A DNA stretch of 64,000 nucleotides from Vulcanimicrobiota bacterium (GTDB taxonomy: Bacteria > Vulcanimicrobiota > Vulcanimicrobiia > Vulcanimicrobiales > Vulcanimicrobiaceae): NCBI GenBank assembly GCA_003168375.1, contig PMSI01000001.1:1736001-1800000 (forward strand), written 5' to 3'. The translations under genes were made by a program, and so were the position numbers. Positions 16,693-24,356 of the stretch are shown here, in pieces. The notes beneath the pieces are model-generated. The model was not told where the DNA came from, ran no database searches, and worked only from the letters and a program-made list of their open reading frames with translations. How positions within the stretch are numbered: position 1 is the first letter of the stretch; each line of letters opens with the position of its first letter.

Positions 16693-17537
16693 GCGCGCGG
16701 CGGGTTCTCATCACCGGCGCCTCGCAAGGGATCGGTCTCGCGATCGCGCGTGCATTCGCGGCCGCCGGCGACGACGTCGCGATCTGCGCGCGCTCGGAGC
16801 CGGCGCTCGCCGCCGCCGCGGCCGAACTCCGCGAGTGCCATCCGGGCGCGCGCGTCCATGCGCGTGTCGCCGACGTGGGGTCCGAAGGCAGCGTCGAGGC
16901 GTTGGTCGACGACGTCGTCGCGGCGTTCGGCGGGCTCGACGTGCTGATCGCGAACGCCGGGGTCTATGGACCGAAGGGGGCGATCGAGGACGTCGACTGG
17001 GAGGCGTGGGTCGACGCGATTCGGATCAACCTGCTCGGCGTCGTCTATTGCGCGCGCCGCGCGCTGCCGGCGCTCCGCCGCAGCGAGCGCGGAAAGATCG
17101 TGATCCTGTCCGGGGGCGGTGCGACGAAGCCGCTGCCGTTCCTCAGCGCGTACGCGGCCTCGAAGGCCGGCGTCGTGCGCTTCGGCGAAACGCTTGCCGA
17201 AGAGCTGCGCGACGCCCGAATCGAGGTCAACATGGTCGCGCCCGGCGCGCTCAACACGCGGCTGCTCGACGAAGTGCTCGACGCCGGGCCCGACGTCGTC
17301 GGGGCGGCGTTTCACGCTGCGTCGATGAAGCAGCGGGAGGCCGGCGGCACGCCGCTCGAGATCGGCGCGGCGCTGTGCGTCTTTCTCGCGTCGCGCGCCG
17401 CCGACGGGATCACCGGGAAACTGATCTCGGCGCCGTGGGATCCGTGGAATCGTTTCGCGGCCGAGAAGGAGCGCCTCGACGGGGACGTCTACACGCTGCG
17501 GCGCATCGGCCCCGAGGAACGAGGATGGTCGTGGTGA
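16689..17537 (+). CDS. SDR-family oxidoreductase
   Basis: A 282-residue classical short-chain dehydrogenase: cofactor loop TGASQGIGLAIA (about residues 9-20), NAGVYGP, active site with SGGGATKPLPFLSAYAASKAG (Tyr-x3-Lys) and PGALNTRLLDE. The usual catalytic Ser position is within LSGGG, giving Ser then three Gly. The tail PWDPWNRFAAEKERLDGD is unusual for FabG and similar to SDRs in polysaccharide loci that act on nucleotide-sugar or polyol substrates. ATG overlaps the dehydrogenase stop (ATGA). Substrate unknown. Confidence 0.88.
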   Translation: MSARRVLITGASQGIGLAIARAFAAAGDDVAICARSEPALAAAAAELRECHPGARVHARVADVGSEGSVEALVDDVVAAFGGLDVLIANAGVYGPKGAIEDVDWEAWVDAIRINLLGVVYCARRALPALRRSERGKIVILSGGGATKPLPFLSAYAASKAGVVRFGETLAEELRDARIEVNMVAPGALNTRLLDEVLDAGPDVVGAAFHAASMKQREAGGTPLEIGAALCVFLASRAADGITGKLISAPWDPWNRFAAEKERLDGDVYTLRRIGPEERGWSW

Positions 17538-18517
17538 TCCCGCGCGTCGCGATCGTCGGGTGCGGTCTGATCGGGCACAAGCGCGCAAAGGTGCTCGCCG
17601 CCGGGTCCTTGCGGTTCGCGTGCGACGCCGACGAGAAGCGAGCGCGCGCGCTGGCCGCCGCATTCGGTGCCGAGCCCTCGACCGATTGGCGCACCGTCGT
17701 GGCGCACCCCGACGTCGACGTCGTGATCGTCGCGACCTCGCACGACGCGCTCGCCGAGATCACCGCCGCGGCGGCGGAGCACGGCAAGAGCGTGCTGGTC
17801 GAAAAGCCCGCCGCGCGCCGCGCCGCCGAGCTGGACGCGGTCGCTGCAGCGGTGGCGCGCACCGGCGCGAAGGTTCGCGTCGGGTTCAATCACCGGTATC
17901 ATCGCGCGTTTCGGCAAGCGCGAGCGATCGTCGATGGCGGAGTGCTCGGCCCGCTGACACACGTGCGCGCGCGCTACGGTCATGGCGGACGGTTGGGGTA
18001 CGAGAAGGAGTGGCGCTTCGTCCCCGAGATCTCGGGCGGCGGCGAGGGGATCGATCAAGGGATGCATCTGGTCGACCTCGCGCGTTGGTTCCTCGGCGAT
18101 TTCGACGTCGTCGCCGGCGCGATGCCGACCTACTTCTGGGATGCACCGGTCGAAGACAACGCCTTTTTCCTGCTCCGGACGGCGCGCGGTCAAGTCGCCT
18201 CGCTCCACGCCTCGTGGACCGAGTGGAAGAATCTCTTCTCGTTCGAGATCTTCGGCCGCACCGGAAAGCTGGAGATCGGCGGTCTCGGCGGCAGCTACGG
18301 CCTCGAGCGGCTCGCGCAGTACGCGATGACGCCGGAGCTGGGCCCGCCGCCGACGACGATCTGGGAATACCCGATGGGCGACGACTCTTGGGAGGCCGAG
18401 TGGGCAGCGTTCCTCGATGACATCGCGCTCGATCGCGTACCGGAGCCGAGTGTCGCGGACGCGGCAGCGGCGCTCGCGATCGTCGAGCACATTTACGCCA
18501 CGGAGAAACGCTCGTGA
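17525..18517 (+). CDS. Gfo/Idh/MocA-family oxidoreductase
   Basis: 330 residues. An N-terminal Rossmann domain (VAIVGCGLIGHKRAKVLA) with the EKPAARR active-site motif is followed by a C-terminal alpha/beta domain (GEGIDQGMHLVDLARWFLGDF). Such enzymes oxidise or reduce sugars or nucleotide-sugars using NAD(P). ATG 17525 has GAGGA six bases upstream and lies 13 bp inside the SDR gene. GTG 17534 (GTGA with the SDR stop) is the alternative. Flanked by SDR and heptose kinase, it probably tailors a sugar of the same glycan. Confidence 0.9.
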   Translation: MVVVIPRVAIVGCGLIGHKRAKVLAAGSLRFACDADEKRARALAAAFGAEPSTDWRTVVAHPDVDVVIVATSHDALAEITAAAAEHGKSVLVEKPAARRAAELDAVAAAVARTGAKVRVGFNHRYHRAFRQARAIVDGGVLGPLTHVRARYGHGGRLGYEKEWRFVPEISGGGEGIDQGMHLVDLARWFLGDFDVVAGAMPTYFWDAPVEDNAFFLLRTARGQVASLHASWTEWKNLFSFEIFGRTGKLEIGGLGGSYGLERLAQYAMTPELGPPPTTIWEYPMGDDSWEAEWAAFLDDIALDRVPEPSVADAAAALAIVEHIYATEKRS

Positions 18518-19497
18518 TCATTACGCGCTCGCCGCTGCGCATCTCGCTGGGCGGCGGCGGCACCGATCTCCCTTCGTACTACCGCGAGCACGGCGGTTTC
18601 GTCGTCGCGGCGGCGATCGATCGCTACGTCTACGTCACGCTGCACCGGACGTTCGTCGAAGAGTGCATCATCAAGTACGCGCAGATGGAACGCGTCCACG
18701 CGATCGACGAGATCGCGCACCCGATCATCCGCGAGGCGCTGCGGCTCACCGGGACCGCGTGCACGTCGCTCGAGATCGCCGTCATGTCGGATATCCCGGC
18801 CGGCACCGGCCTCGGCTCCTCGGGCAGCTTCGCGACCGCGCTGCTCGGTGCGCTGCACGCGCTCAACCATGAGATCGTCACCAAGGCGCGCCTCGCCGAG
18901 GAGGCCTGCCATCTCGAGATCGAGGTTCTCGGCGAGCCCGTCGGCAAGCAGGACCAGTTCATCGCCGCCTATGGCGGCATCACGGTGTTGACGTTCAACC
19001 AGGATGGAACCGTCGACGTGACGCCCGCGCGGCTGGACGCCGAGACACGTGCGAACCTGCAGGACAACACGATGATGTTCTTCACCGGCTACACGCGCTC
19101 GGCGTCGGCGATCCTCAAGGACCAGGACGACCGGACGAAGAGCAGCGAGCGCGGCATGATCGAGGAACTGCACCGCATCAAGGAGCTCGGCAAGGACAGC
19201 CTGGCCGCGCTCGAGAGCGGCGACCTGCGGCGGTTCGCCGAGATCATGCACGAGCACTGGGAGCGGAAACGGCGGCGTTCGACCGGTATGACGAACGAGC
19301 GCATCGACCGCTGGTACGAAACGGCGCGCGCGAACGGCGCGCTCGGCGGCAAGCTGATCGGCGCCGGCGGCGGCGGGTTCTTGCTGTTCTACACCGAGGA
19401 CAAGACGCGGCTACGCCACGCCATGCGCGAGAGCGGCCTGCCCGAAGTCCGCGTCGATTTCGACTCCCAAGGCACGACCGTCGTCTCGATGAGCTGA
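18514..19497 (+). CDS. hddA: D-glycero-alpha-D-manno-heptose 7-phosphate kinase (GHMP family)
   Basis: A 327-residue GHMP kinase. The N-terminus ITRSPLRISLGGGGTDLPSYY and the ATP loop PAGTGLGSSGSFATALLG are diagnostic of HddA-type heptose kinases; KLIGAGGGGFLLFY is the C-terminal motif 3. It would phosphorylate heptose 7-phosphate at C1, between GmhA and the GmhB domain at 11771-13048. GTG start overlaps the upstream stop (GTGA). It closes the plus-strand operon; the remaining heptose genes are on the other strand about 4 kb upstream. Confidence 0.93.
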   Translation: MIITRSPLRISLGGGGTDLPSYYREHGGFVVAAAIDRYVYVTLHRTFVEECIIKYAQMERVHAIDEIAHPIIREALRLTGTACTSLEIAVMSDIPAGTGLGSSGSFATALLGALHALNHEIVTKARLAEEACHLEIEVLGEPVGKQDQFIAAYGGITVLTFNQDGTVDVTPARLDAETRANLQDNTMMFFTGYTRSASAILKDQDDRTKSSERGMIEELHRIKELGKDSLAALESGDLRRFAEIMHEHWERKRRRSTGMTNERIDRWYETARANGALGGKLIGAGGGGFLLFYTEDKTRLRHAMRESGLPEVRVDFDSQGTTVVSMS

Positions 19498-19736
19498 CCG
19501 GGAACGCGAGCAGGTGGTTAGGCGTGTAGTACCCTGCGGGCCGCGATTCGCAGTCCTCCAAGGGCTTGATTCGGTACTCGCGCTCGAGCTCTGCGCCGAG
19601 ATCTTTGATCGCCTGGGAGGGTCACTGCCGTCAGTTGGGTGCGGGGACTCAAGAGCGCAAGACCTAATGCGGCGCTGAATGTTGAGCACGTGCGCGAAGG
19701 GAGCAGTGAAGACGTGGTATCTTGACGCGCGCTTGA
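19498..19736. other. Non-coding gap between heptose block and propeller-protease block
   Basis: About 240 bp with no convincing reading frame, less codon-like than its surroundings. No strong hairpin with a T-run or other recognisable element was seen. It separates two unrelated modules and lies beside the truncated propeller gene, so it may hold a rearrangement junction. Confidence 0.4.
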
Positions 19737-20474
19737 TCAAGCCCCCAACACTAAGCCGCGGGTAATTGTGAAGTAATAGATTCCGCTGAGCGCGTTGGTG
19801 ACCCAGAAACCGCCGGGCGCGATGCTACCCGGGTACGTGCCGGTGTCCCAGGAGGCCGCTATGCGCACGGCTGCGCCCGGAAGCTGCGTCCACGAACCGC
19901 CGGTGTAGCGCCAGATCCCGCGCCCGTATGTGCCGCTGCCCTGGTTCGAGATCACGTAGACCGACCCGTCCACACCGACGGTGATGTCGCTGGCGCCGCC
20001 CGCGATCGTACTCCACGAACTGCCGTCGTACGCGTAGATGCCGCCGGCGGAGTTGATCACCCACAGCACATTGTCCGGCGCGACGGACATGCGCATCGCG
20101 GCTCCGGGGATGTTGGTCCAGCTGCCATTCACGTAGTGCCAGATCGAACGGTCGAGGCCGCTGCCGATGCTGGAGAGCACCCAGACGGAACCATCGGGGC
20201 TAGCGGCGACGAAGATGCCGCCGCCCCGCAACTGGGTCCACCCTACCGGCTGAATCGCACTCCGGGGAATGCGGACCGACGTCATCGCGGAGGGCGGAAG
20301 GATCGGCGTTCGGGACATTGGCGCGGCCGGGACGGAAGCCGGCGAAACCGACTTCACCATTTCGAGCGGCGCTGGCGGCAGCGCACCGACCGACGACGAG
20401 CCTCGGCCGCATGCGTTCAGCAGTACCGCTGCCAACAGCAAACCCGCGCCTGCTCGAAGCCCTACAGCGCCCAC
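19737..20474 (-). CDS. Truncated propeller lipoprotein (protease domain missing)
   Basis: 245 residues. GTG start with GAGGTGG just upstream; lipoprotein signal ending LLNAC-G (Cys at about 22). Then a low-complexity linker and tectonin-like propeller blades (GGIFVAASPDGSVWVL, SIWHYVNGSWTNIPGAAMR, GGASDITVGVDGSVYVIS, AAVRIAASWDTGTYPG). It is nearly identical in order to the N-terminus of the proteins at 20575-23151 and 24357-26771. It ends abruptly after GIYYF with a short unrelated tail (TITRGLVLGA), where the relatives continue into more propeller and a protease. No other frame continues the match, so this is a true truncation. May be a pseudogene or a free binding domain. Confidence 0.75.
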   Translation of the reverse strand: MGAVGLRAGAGLLLAAVLLNACGRGSSSVGALPPAPLEMVKSVSPASVPAAPMSRTPILPPSAMTSVRIPRSAIQPVGWTQLRGGGIFVAASPDGSVWVLSSIGSGLDRSIWHYVNGSWTNIPGAAMRMSVAPDNVLWVINSAGGIYAYDGSSWSTIAGGASDITVGVDGSVYVISNQGSGTYGRGIWRYTGGSWTQLPGAAVRIAASWDTGTYPGSIAPGGFWVTNALSGIYYFTITRGLVLGA

Positions 20475-20574
20475 GGACCACCTCGTTTCCGACCGGCTGG
20501 GGCCCGCGGCGTTCTACGAGTTAAGCGAGCGGCACCTTTTTCTGCTCAGCAAACCTGGGTGGGGCCCTTCCGCC

Positions 20575-23151
20575 CTACTGCTTGACGACGCCAATCTGCA
20601 AGCCGAAGCCGCCGCCTAGGTCCTTTCCCGACAGCGTCTGTCCGTTCGCCGATGGCGTGAGCGAGTAGTATACGAACGACCCCAGGTACGGGGACGGCGA
20701 CGGTTGGAGACCGCTCACGATCTGGGGGGCGCCGGCTGCGAACATTCGCCCGAACTGGTCGGCGTACGGCGTAGGCAGGCTCAGCGTCGTGAAGCCGAAC
20801 CGTGGGTCGGTCGTCTTCCCGGTCCCGGACGCTGCGAGCGCGATCGCGAAGTCGGAGATCAGGACGTGCGGATCGACACCGGTCGCTTGCTGGAGGTTCG
20901 CGTAGCTATAGTTTGCGCCGAGCATCTTGGACAGGTACGTGTCGCCGCCGAAACGGTCGTAGAGGTAGCGCTGGAACAAATACTCCGCACCATAACAGCC
21001 GTTGCAGTTGTACTTCCAGCTCGTGGACGTCGAGTCCATTCCGGTGAAGGCGGTCACGCTGAAGTTTTGCGGGGCGAGCAGGTACTGTTGCGCGTAATAA
21101 AAGGCATCGTCGACGTCGTGCGCGATCCCGAACTTGCGGTTGAGCGCGAAGTCCTGGGAGAGCATCGACAGGCCTTCGTTGATCCACGAGTCCTCGTAAC
21201 GCACGTCGTTCAGTAGGACGTGGTCGACGTAGTTGATCAGGTGCTGCATCTCGTGCGACGTGCTGCGGACGAGGTCCTCATCCGTGTTGTACAGCACCGA
21301 CGTCGAGCTGCTGGTGTTCCAGCCGATGTAGATCATCGGCGCTTCGTTGGAATGCGGAATCGTTTGGGCGGTGTATGCCGGCCCGCCGCCCGTCGGGTAT
21401 GTACCGATGAAGCAGTTGTACGCGGCCTGCGGCACGTAATTAAATGGGGTGAAGTAGCCGCCGACGCCGGCTCCCAAAGATCCCTCGTTCAAAATGAAGG
21501 CGTGGATCTTCGAGTCGGGCGGAACGACGAAGCGCGGGACGCCTACGGGTAGCTGAACACCGTTCGTATCACACGCGTAGTAGCCGCCCGGGTGGTTCAC
21601 GATCCCCGGCGCGCTCGCGGTAAAGCCTGTCGGACCGAAATGCGCGGTGTCCGACGCGTAGGCATTGTCGAGGTCGCCGGCGATCTTGGCGATTGTCGCC
21701 GCCGAGAGCGACAGCGTGTCGTCGACCCAGACGTACCCACTAGTTGGTGTCGCCTGCAGCGTCGCGGGGACTTGGATGTCGTAGCCGCTGCTCGAGCCGA
21801 TCGCGGAGACCGTCAGCCAGAAGCTCGTATGCGAGCCGAGCGTCGTCGGCAGGGCGCTCGCCCGTCGATAAGCCAGCGCTCCGCGCCCGATCGACGTATT
21901 CACGCGCAGCTTCGACATGACCGCGTCGATCTCGGCCGCGCTCTGGACGGGCCGTTCCCGATACCCGTGATGGATGCTCGGCGCGGCTGGGAGCGCAGCG
22001 GGACGCCGCGAGGTGCTCAGGACGTTCGAGCCGAGCGAGAAGGCCAGGTTCCCTTGTCCCACCGTGTTCGAGGGGCTGCCGACGAGCTCGTCGGTCGAGA
22101 TGCCGACCACGGTCGCGCCCGCGGTGAAACCGGTGAGCACGCCCGCGAACGAGCCGGTTCCGGTCGGCGCAAGGTAGCCGACGGCCGGCGCGTCCGGTGT
22201 CGTGCGCGGGGTGACCGCCGCTTTGTAGATGCCGCCGGCGGCGCCGGTAACGTACACGCTCGTGCCGTCGGTCGAGATGCTCGTTGCCGCGCCTGGCTGC
22301 TGAGCCCAGTTGCCGGTGGCGAGATTGTTGTAGTAGATCGGGTAGCTGCCGTCCGGGTTCACCAAATACCCGAGGGCGAAGAGCCCGCCGCTCTTGGTCG
22401 GGGCGACCTGCGCGACGCCGCCGGGGATCTGGTTGAATCCCGCGATGGGGCTATAATAATAGATTCCGCCGAGCGCGTTGGTCACCCAGAACCCGCCCGG
22501 ATCGATCTTGCCGGGATACGTGCCGGTATCCCACGATGCCGCGATGCGCACGGCGGCGCCCGGCAGCTGGGTCCACGAGCCGCCGGAGTAGCGCCAGATC
22601 CCGCGACCGTAGATGCCGTTGCCCTGGTTGGAGACCACGTAGACCGAACCGTCGGCGCCGACGGTGATGTCGCTGGCGCCGCCTGCGATCCCCGTCCACG
22701 AGCCGTTGTAGGCGTAGATCCCGCCGGCGGAGTTGATCACCCACAACGTGCCGTTCGGCGCGACCCACATGCGCATCGCGGCGCCCGGGATGTTCGTCCA
22801 ATTTCCGTTCGCGTAGTGCCAGATCGAGCGGTCGGGCCCGCTGCCGATGCTCGAGAGGACCCAGAGCGAGCCGTCGGGGCTCGCCGCGACGAAGATCCCG
22901 CCGCCCGGAAGCTGCGTCCATCCCAGCGCCTGGATGTCGTTTTGGGGATGCCGTGACGCCATGACCGACGCCGGCTGAATCGGGGTCTGGACCATCGGCG
23001 CGACCTTGAACGAAGCCGGCGAGACCGAGTTCGGCGTCTGCATCCGGTCCGGCGGGATTGCGCTGGAACTGCCGCGGCCGCCGCATGCCGGCAGCATCAA
23101 GGTGAGTCCTAGGAGCAAGAACGCCCCGAGCCGGCCGCCGGTGTAACGCAC
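20575..23151 (-). CDS. Propeller lipoprotein with M30-like zinc metalloprotease domain
   Basis: 858 residues, GTG start behind a GGGGGG run. Lipobox LMLPAC-G (Cys about 23) predicts envelope anchoring. Residues about 75-312 form tectonin-like blades shared with the neighbours. Residues about 320-480 are a linker/beta region. Residues about 480-800 carry the catalytic domain: HEMQH at 633-637 (HExxH zinc site) and WINEG with Glu659 as probable third ligand, the hyicolysin (M30)-type arrangement. The tail ends TLSGKDLGGGFGLQIGVV. Likely role is proteolysis at or outside the cell surface, with the propeller binding a glycan or other surface ligand (inference). Confidence 0.85.
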   Translation of the reverse strand: MRYTGGRLGAFLLLGLTLMLPACGGRGSSSAIPPDRMQTPNSVSPASFKVAPMVQTPIQPASVMASRHPQNDIQALGWTQLPGGGIFVAASPDGSLWVLSSIGSGPDRSIWHYANGNWTNIPGAAMRMWVAPNGTLWVINSAGGIYAYNGSWTGIAGGASDITVGADGSVYVVSNQGNGIYGRGIWRYSGGSWTQLPGAAVRIAASWDTGTYPGKIDPGGFWVTNALGGIYYYSPIAGFNQIPGGVAQVAPTKSGGLFALGYLVNPDGSYPIYYNNLATGNWAQQPGAATSISTDGTSVYVTGAAGGIYKAAVTPRTTPDAPAVGYLAPTGTGSFAGVLTGFTAGATVVGISTDELVGSPSNTVGQGNLAFSLGSNVLSTSRRPAALPAAPSIHHGYRERPVQSAAEIDAVMSKLRVNTSIGRGALAYRRASALPTTLGSHTSFWLTVSAIGSSSGYDIQVPATLQATPTSGYVWVDDTLSLSAATIAKIAGDLDNAYASDTAHFGPTGFTASAPGIVNHPGGYYACDTNGVQLPVGVPRFVVPPDSKIHAFILNEGSLGAGVGGYFTPFNYVPQAAYNCFIGTYPTGGGPAYTAQTIPHSNEAPMIYIGWNTSSSTSVLYNTDEDLVRSTSHEMQHLINYVDHVLLNDVRYEDSWINEGLSMLSQDFALNRKFGIAHDVDDAFYYAQQYLLAPQNFSVTAFTGMDSTSTSWKYNCNGCYGAEYLFQRYLYDRFGGDTYLSKMLGANYSYANLQQATGVDPHVLISDFAIALAASGTGKTTDPRFGFTTLSLPTPYADQFGRMFAAGAPQIVSGLQPSPSPYLGSFVYYSLTPSANGQTLSGKDLGGGFGLQIGVVKQ

Positions 23152-23297
23152 GATCTGGTCCCCCCGCAGGAGCCGCGAAAACGAAAATCAGCGGCGGGAT
23201 TTTCCCGTCGGCACCTACCGATGCTACTCGAAATCCGCCAAGCCCGAAACCCCCGCTGCGTTCAGCTTTTGTTCTATGAGCCCATTGAATAATCCAT

Positions 23298-23522
23298 AAC
23301 GGCAAAGCCAGAAGACCCGGCGGCTTCACCGCCAATAGGTTCGGTGAGCCCGGCCGGGTTCGGGCGTTTGGCCCGACGACGACCGGATTGCCGTCGTCGG
23401 CGAGCCCGTACGTCGGCACGTTTGTGTACTAATCGGTCGGTGCGAACGCGCTCAACCAGAATCTCTCCGGAAAGGATCTCGGCGGCAGCTTCGGCCTGAA
23501 CGTCGGCGTCGTCCAGCGGTGA
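23298..23522 (+). pseudogene. Decayed C-terminal remnant of an M30-type propeller protease
   Basis: In one plus-strand frame this reads NGKARRPGGF, ANRFG, GLPSSASPYVGTFVY, a TAA at 23430-23432, then NQNLSGKDLGGSFGLNVGVV and a stop. This tracks the end of the protein at 20575-23151 (GKTTDPRFGF, ADQFG, GLQPSPSPYLGSFVYY, GQTLSGKDLGGGFGLQIGVV) on the opposite strand. The TAA replaces the second Tyr of FVYY. A TGA at 23286-23288 and lack of any start bound it on the left. It explains most of the 408-bp gap between 23152 and 23559; nothing else was seen there. Confidence 0.8.
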
Positions 23523-23559
23523 TCTAGTCGAACGCCAACTCCTTAGTGGGTGCGCGCGG

Positions 23560-24330
23560 CTAGCGCGTCGCGACGAGAGCGAGCGAAGGGCCGTTCTGAT
23601 GCTCGGGCGTTTCAAAGGCGATCGCGATGTGCTGGAAGCCGAAATGCTTGAGGCCGGCGATGATGTCGTCGCGGGTGAGCCAGTAGGCGGTTCCGCTCGG
23701 GCCTCCGCAAAATCCGCCCCACGAGAGGCTTTGATCGTGGTACTGATGGACGTACCGGTCGTATCGGAAACCACTCAGCTCGACGGGTTCGGGCGGGACA
23801 ACGCGATGTTGGGTGACCGGGTTCTGCGCCATGATGTCGGCTTGGAAGTAGTGGGTCCAGATGAAGGCACCCCGAGCGGCGACCTTGGCGATGTCTGCGA
23901 TGAGCTGCATGGGATCGGATTGGTGGTAGAGCACGCCGCTGGCGAACACGACGTCAAACCGCTCAGTCGTTGTCTTAAGGTATTCCACGAAGTCACCGTA
24001 CGCGAAGCGAACGCGCTGCAGGCCGAGCACCTCTTTCACGATGAGGCAGCGAAGGTACGCTCTCGGATTCCCCTCGACCGCGAGAACCTGACCCGCCCCC
24101 GCTTTCTCGAGCATGTACGAATGGCCGGCCTCCATGGGGCCGAGTTCGAGGACGTTTTTGCCTTCGACTCCGCCTAATTGCTCGATCGCCCACGCTACCC
24201 GAGCATCAGCGAAGAGCGGTACCGGACCCGCCTGATACCCTGGCACTGCCGAGCTCCACTCGTTCTCGAAAATATCGAGTGCGTTTTGCGCGCTCGGGGC
24301 ATCGGTGCAATACGAGTCCGTGAATCGCAT
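23560..24330 (-). CDS. SAM-dependent methyltransferase (class I)
   Basis: 256 residues from ATG 24330; the frame is open further upstream but that part overlaps the protease gene and lacks protein-like composition. SAM motif I is NVLELGPMEAGHSYMLEKAG, followed by acidic VLAVEGNPRAYLRC, then FDVVFASGVLYHQSDPMQL (post-I/II region). C-terminal part WLTRDDIIAGLKHFGFQHI resembles methyltransferases of sugar or small-molecule tailoring. Substrate unknown. Its position between protease-lipoprotein genes is odd; it could be a relic of neighbouring glycan genes. Confidence 0.82.
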   Translation of the reverse strand: MRFTDSYCTDAPSAQNALDIFENEWSSAVPGYQAGPVPLFADARVAWAIEQLGGVEGKNVLELGPMEAGHSYMLEKAGAGQVLAVEGNPRAYLRCLIVKEVLGLQRVRFAYGDFVEYLKTTTERFDVVFASGVLYHQSDPMQLIADIAKVAARGAFIWTHYFQADIMAQNPVTQHRVVPPEPVELSGFRYDRYVHQYHDQSLSWGGFCGGPSGTAYWLTRDDIIAGLKHFGFQHIAIAFETPEHQNGPSLALVATR

Positions 24331-24356
24331 GTTCGTCAACGCAGCGTGTCGGCCGG

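Noticed and set aside
19737-20474. Truncated propeller as a sequencing frameshift of a full-length gene
   Set aside because: No frame downstream of the break continues the homologous sequence, so this is a real loss.
23290-23375. Possible riboswitch (GGCAAAGCC followed by GC-rich paired segments)
   Set aside because: The stretch is explained as decayed coding sequence: one frame matches the end of the M30-type protease through the whole segment and beyond.
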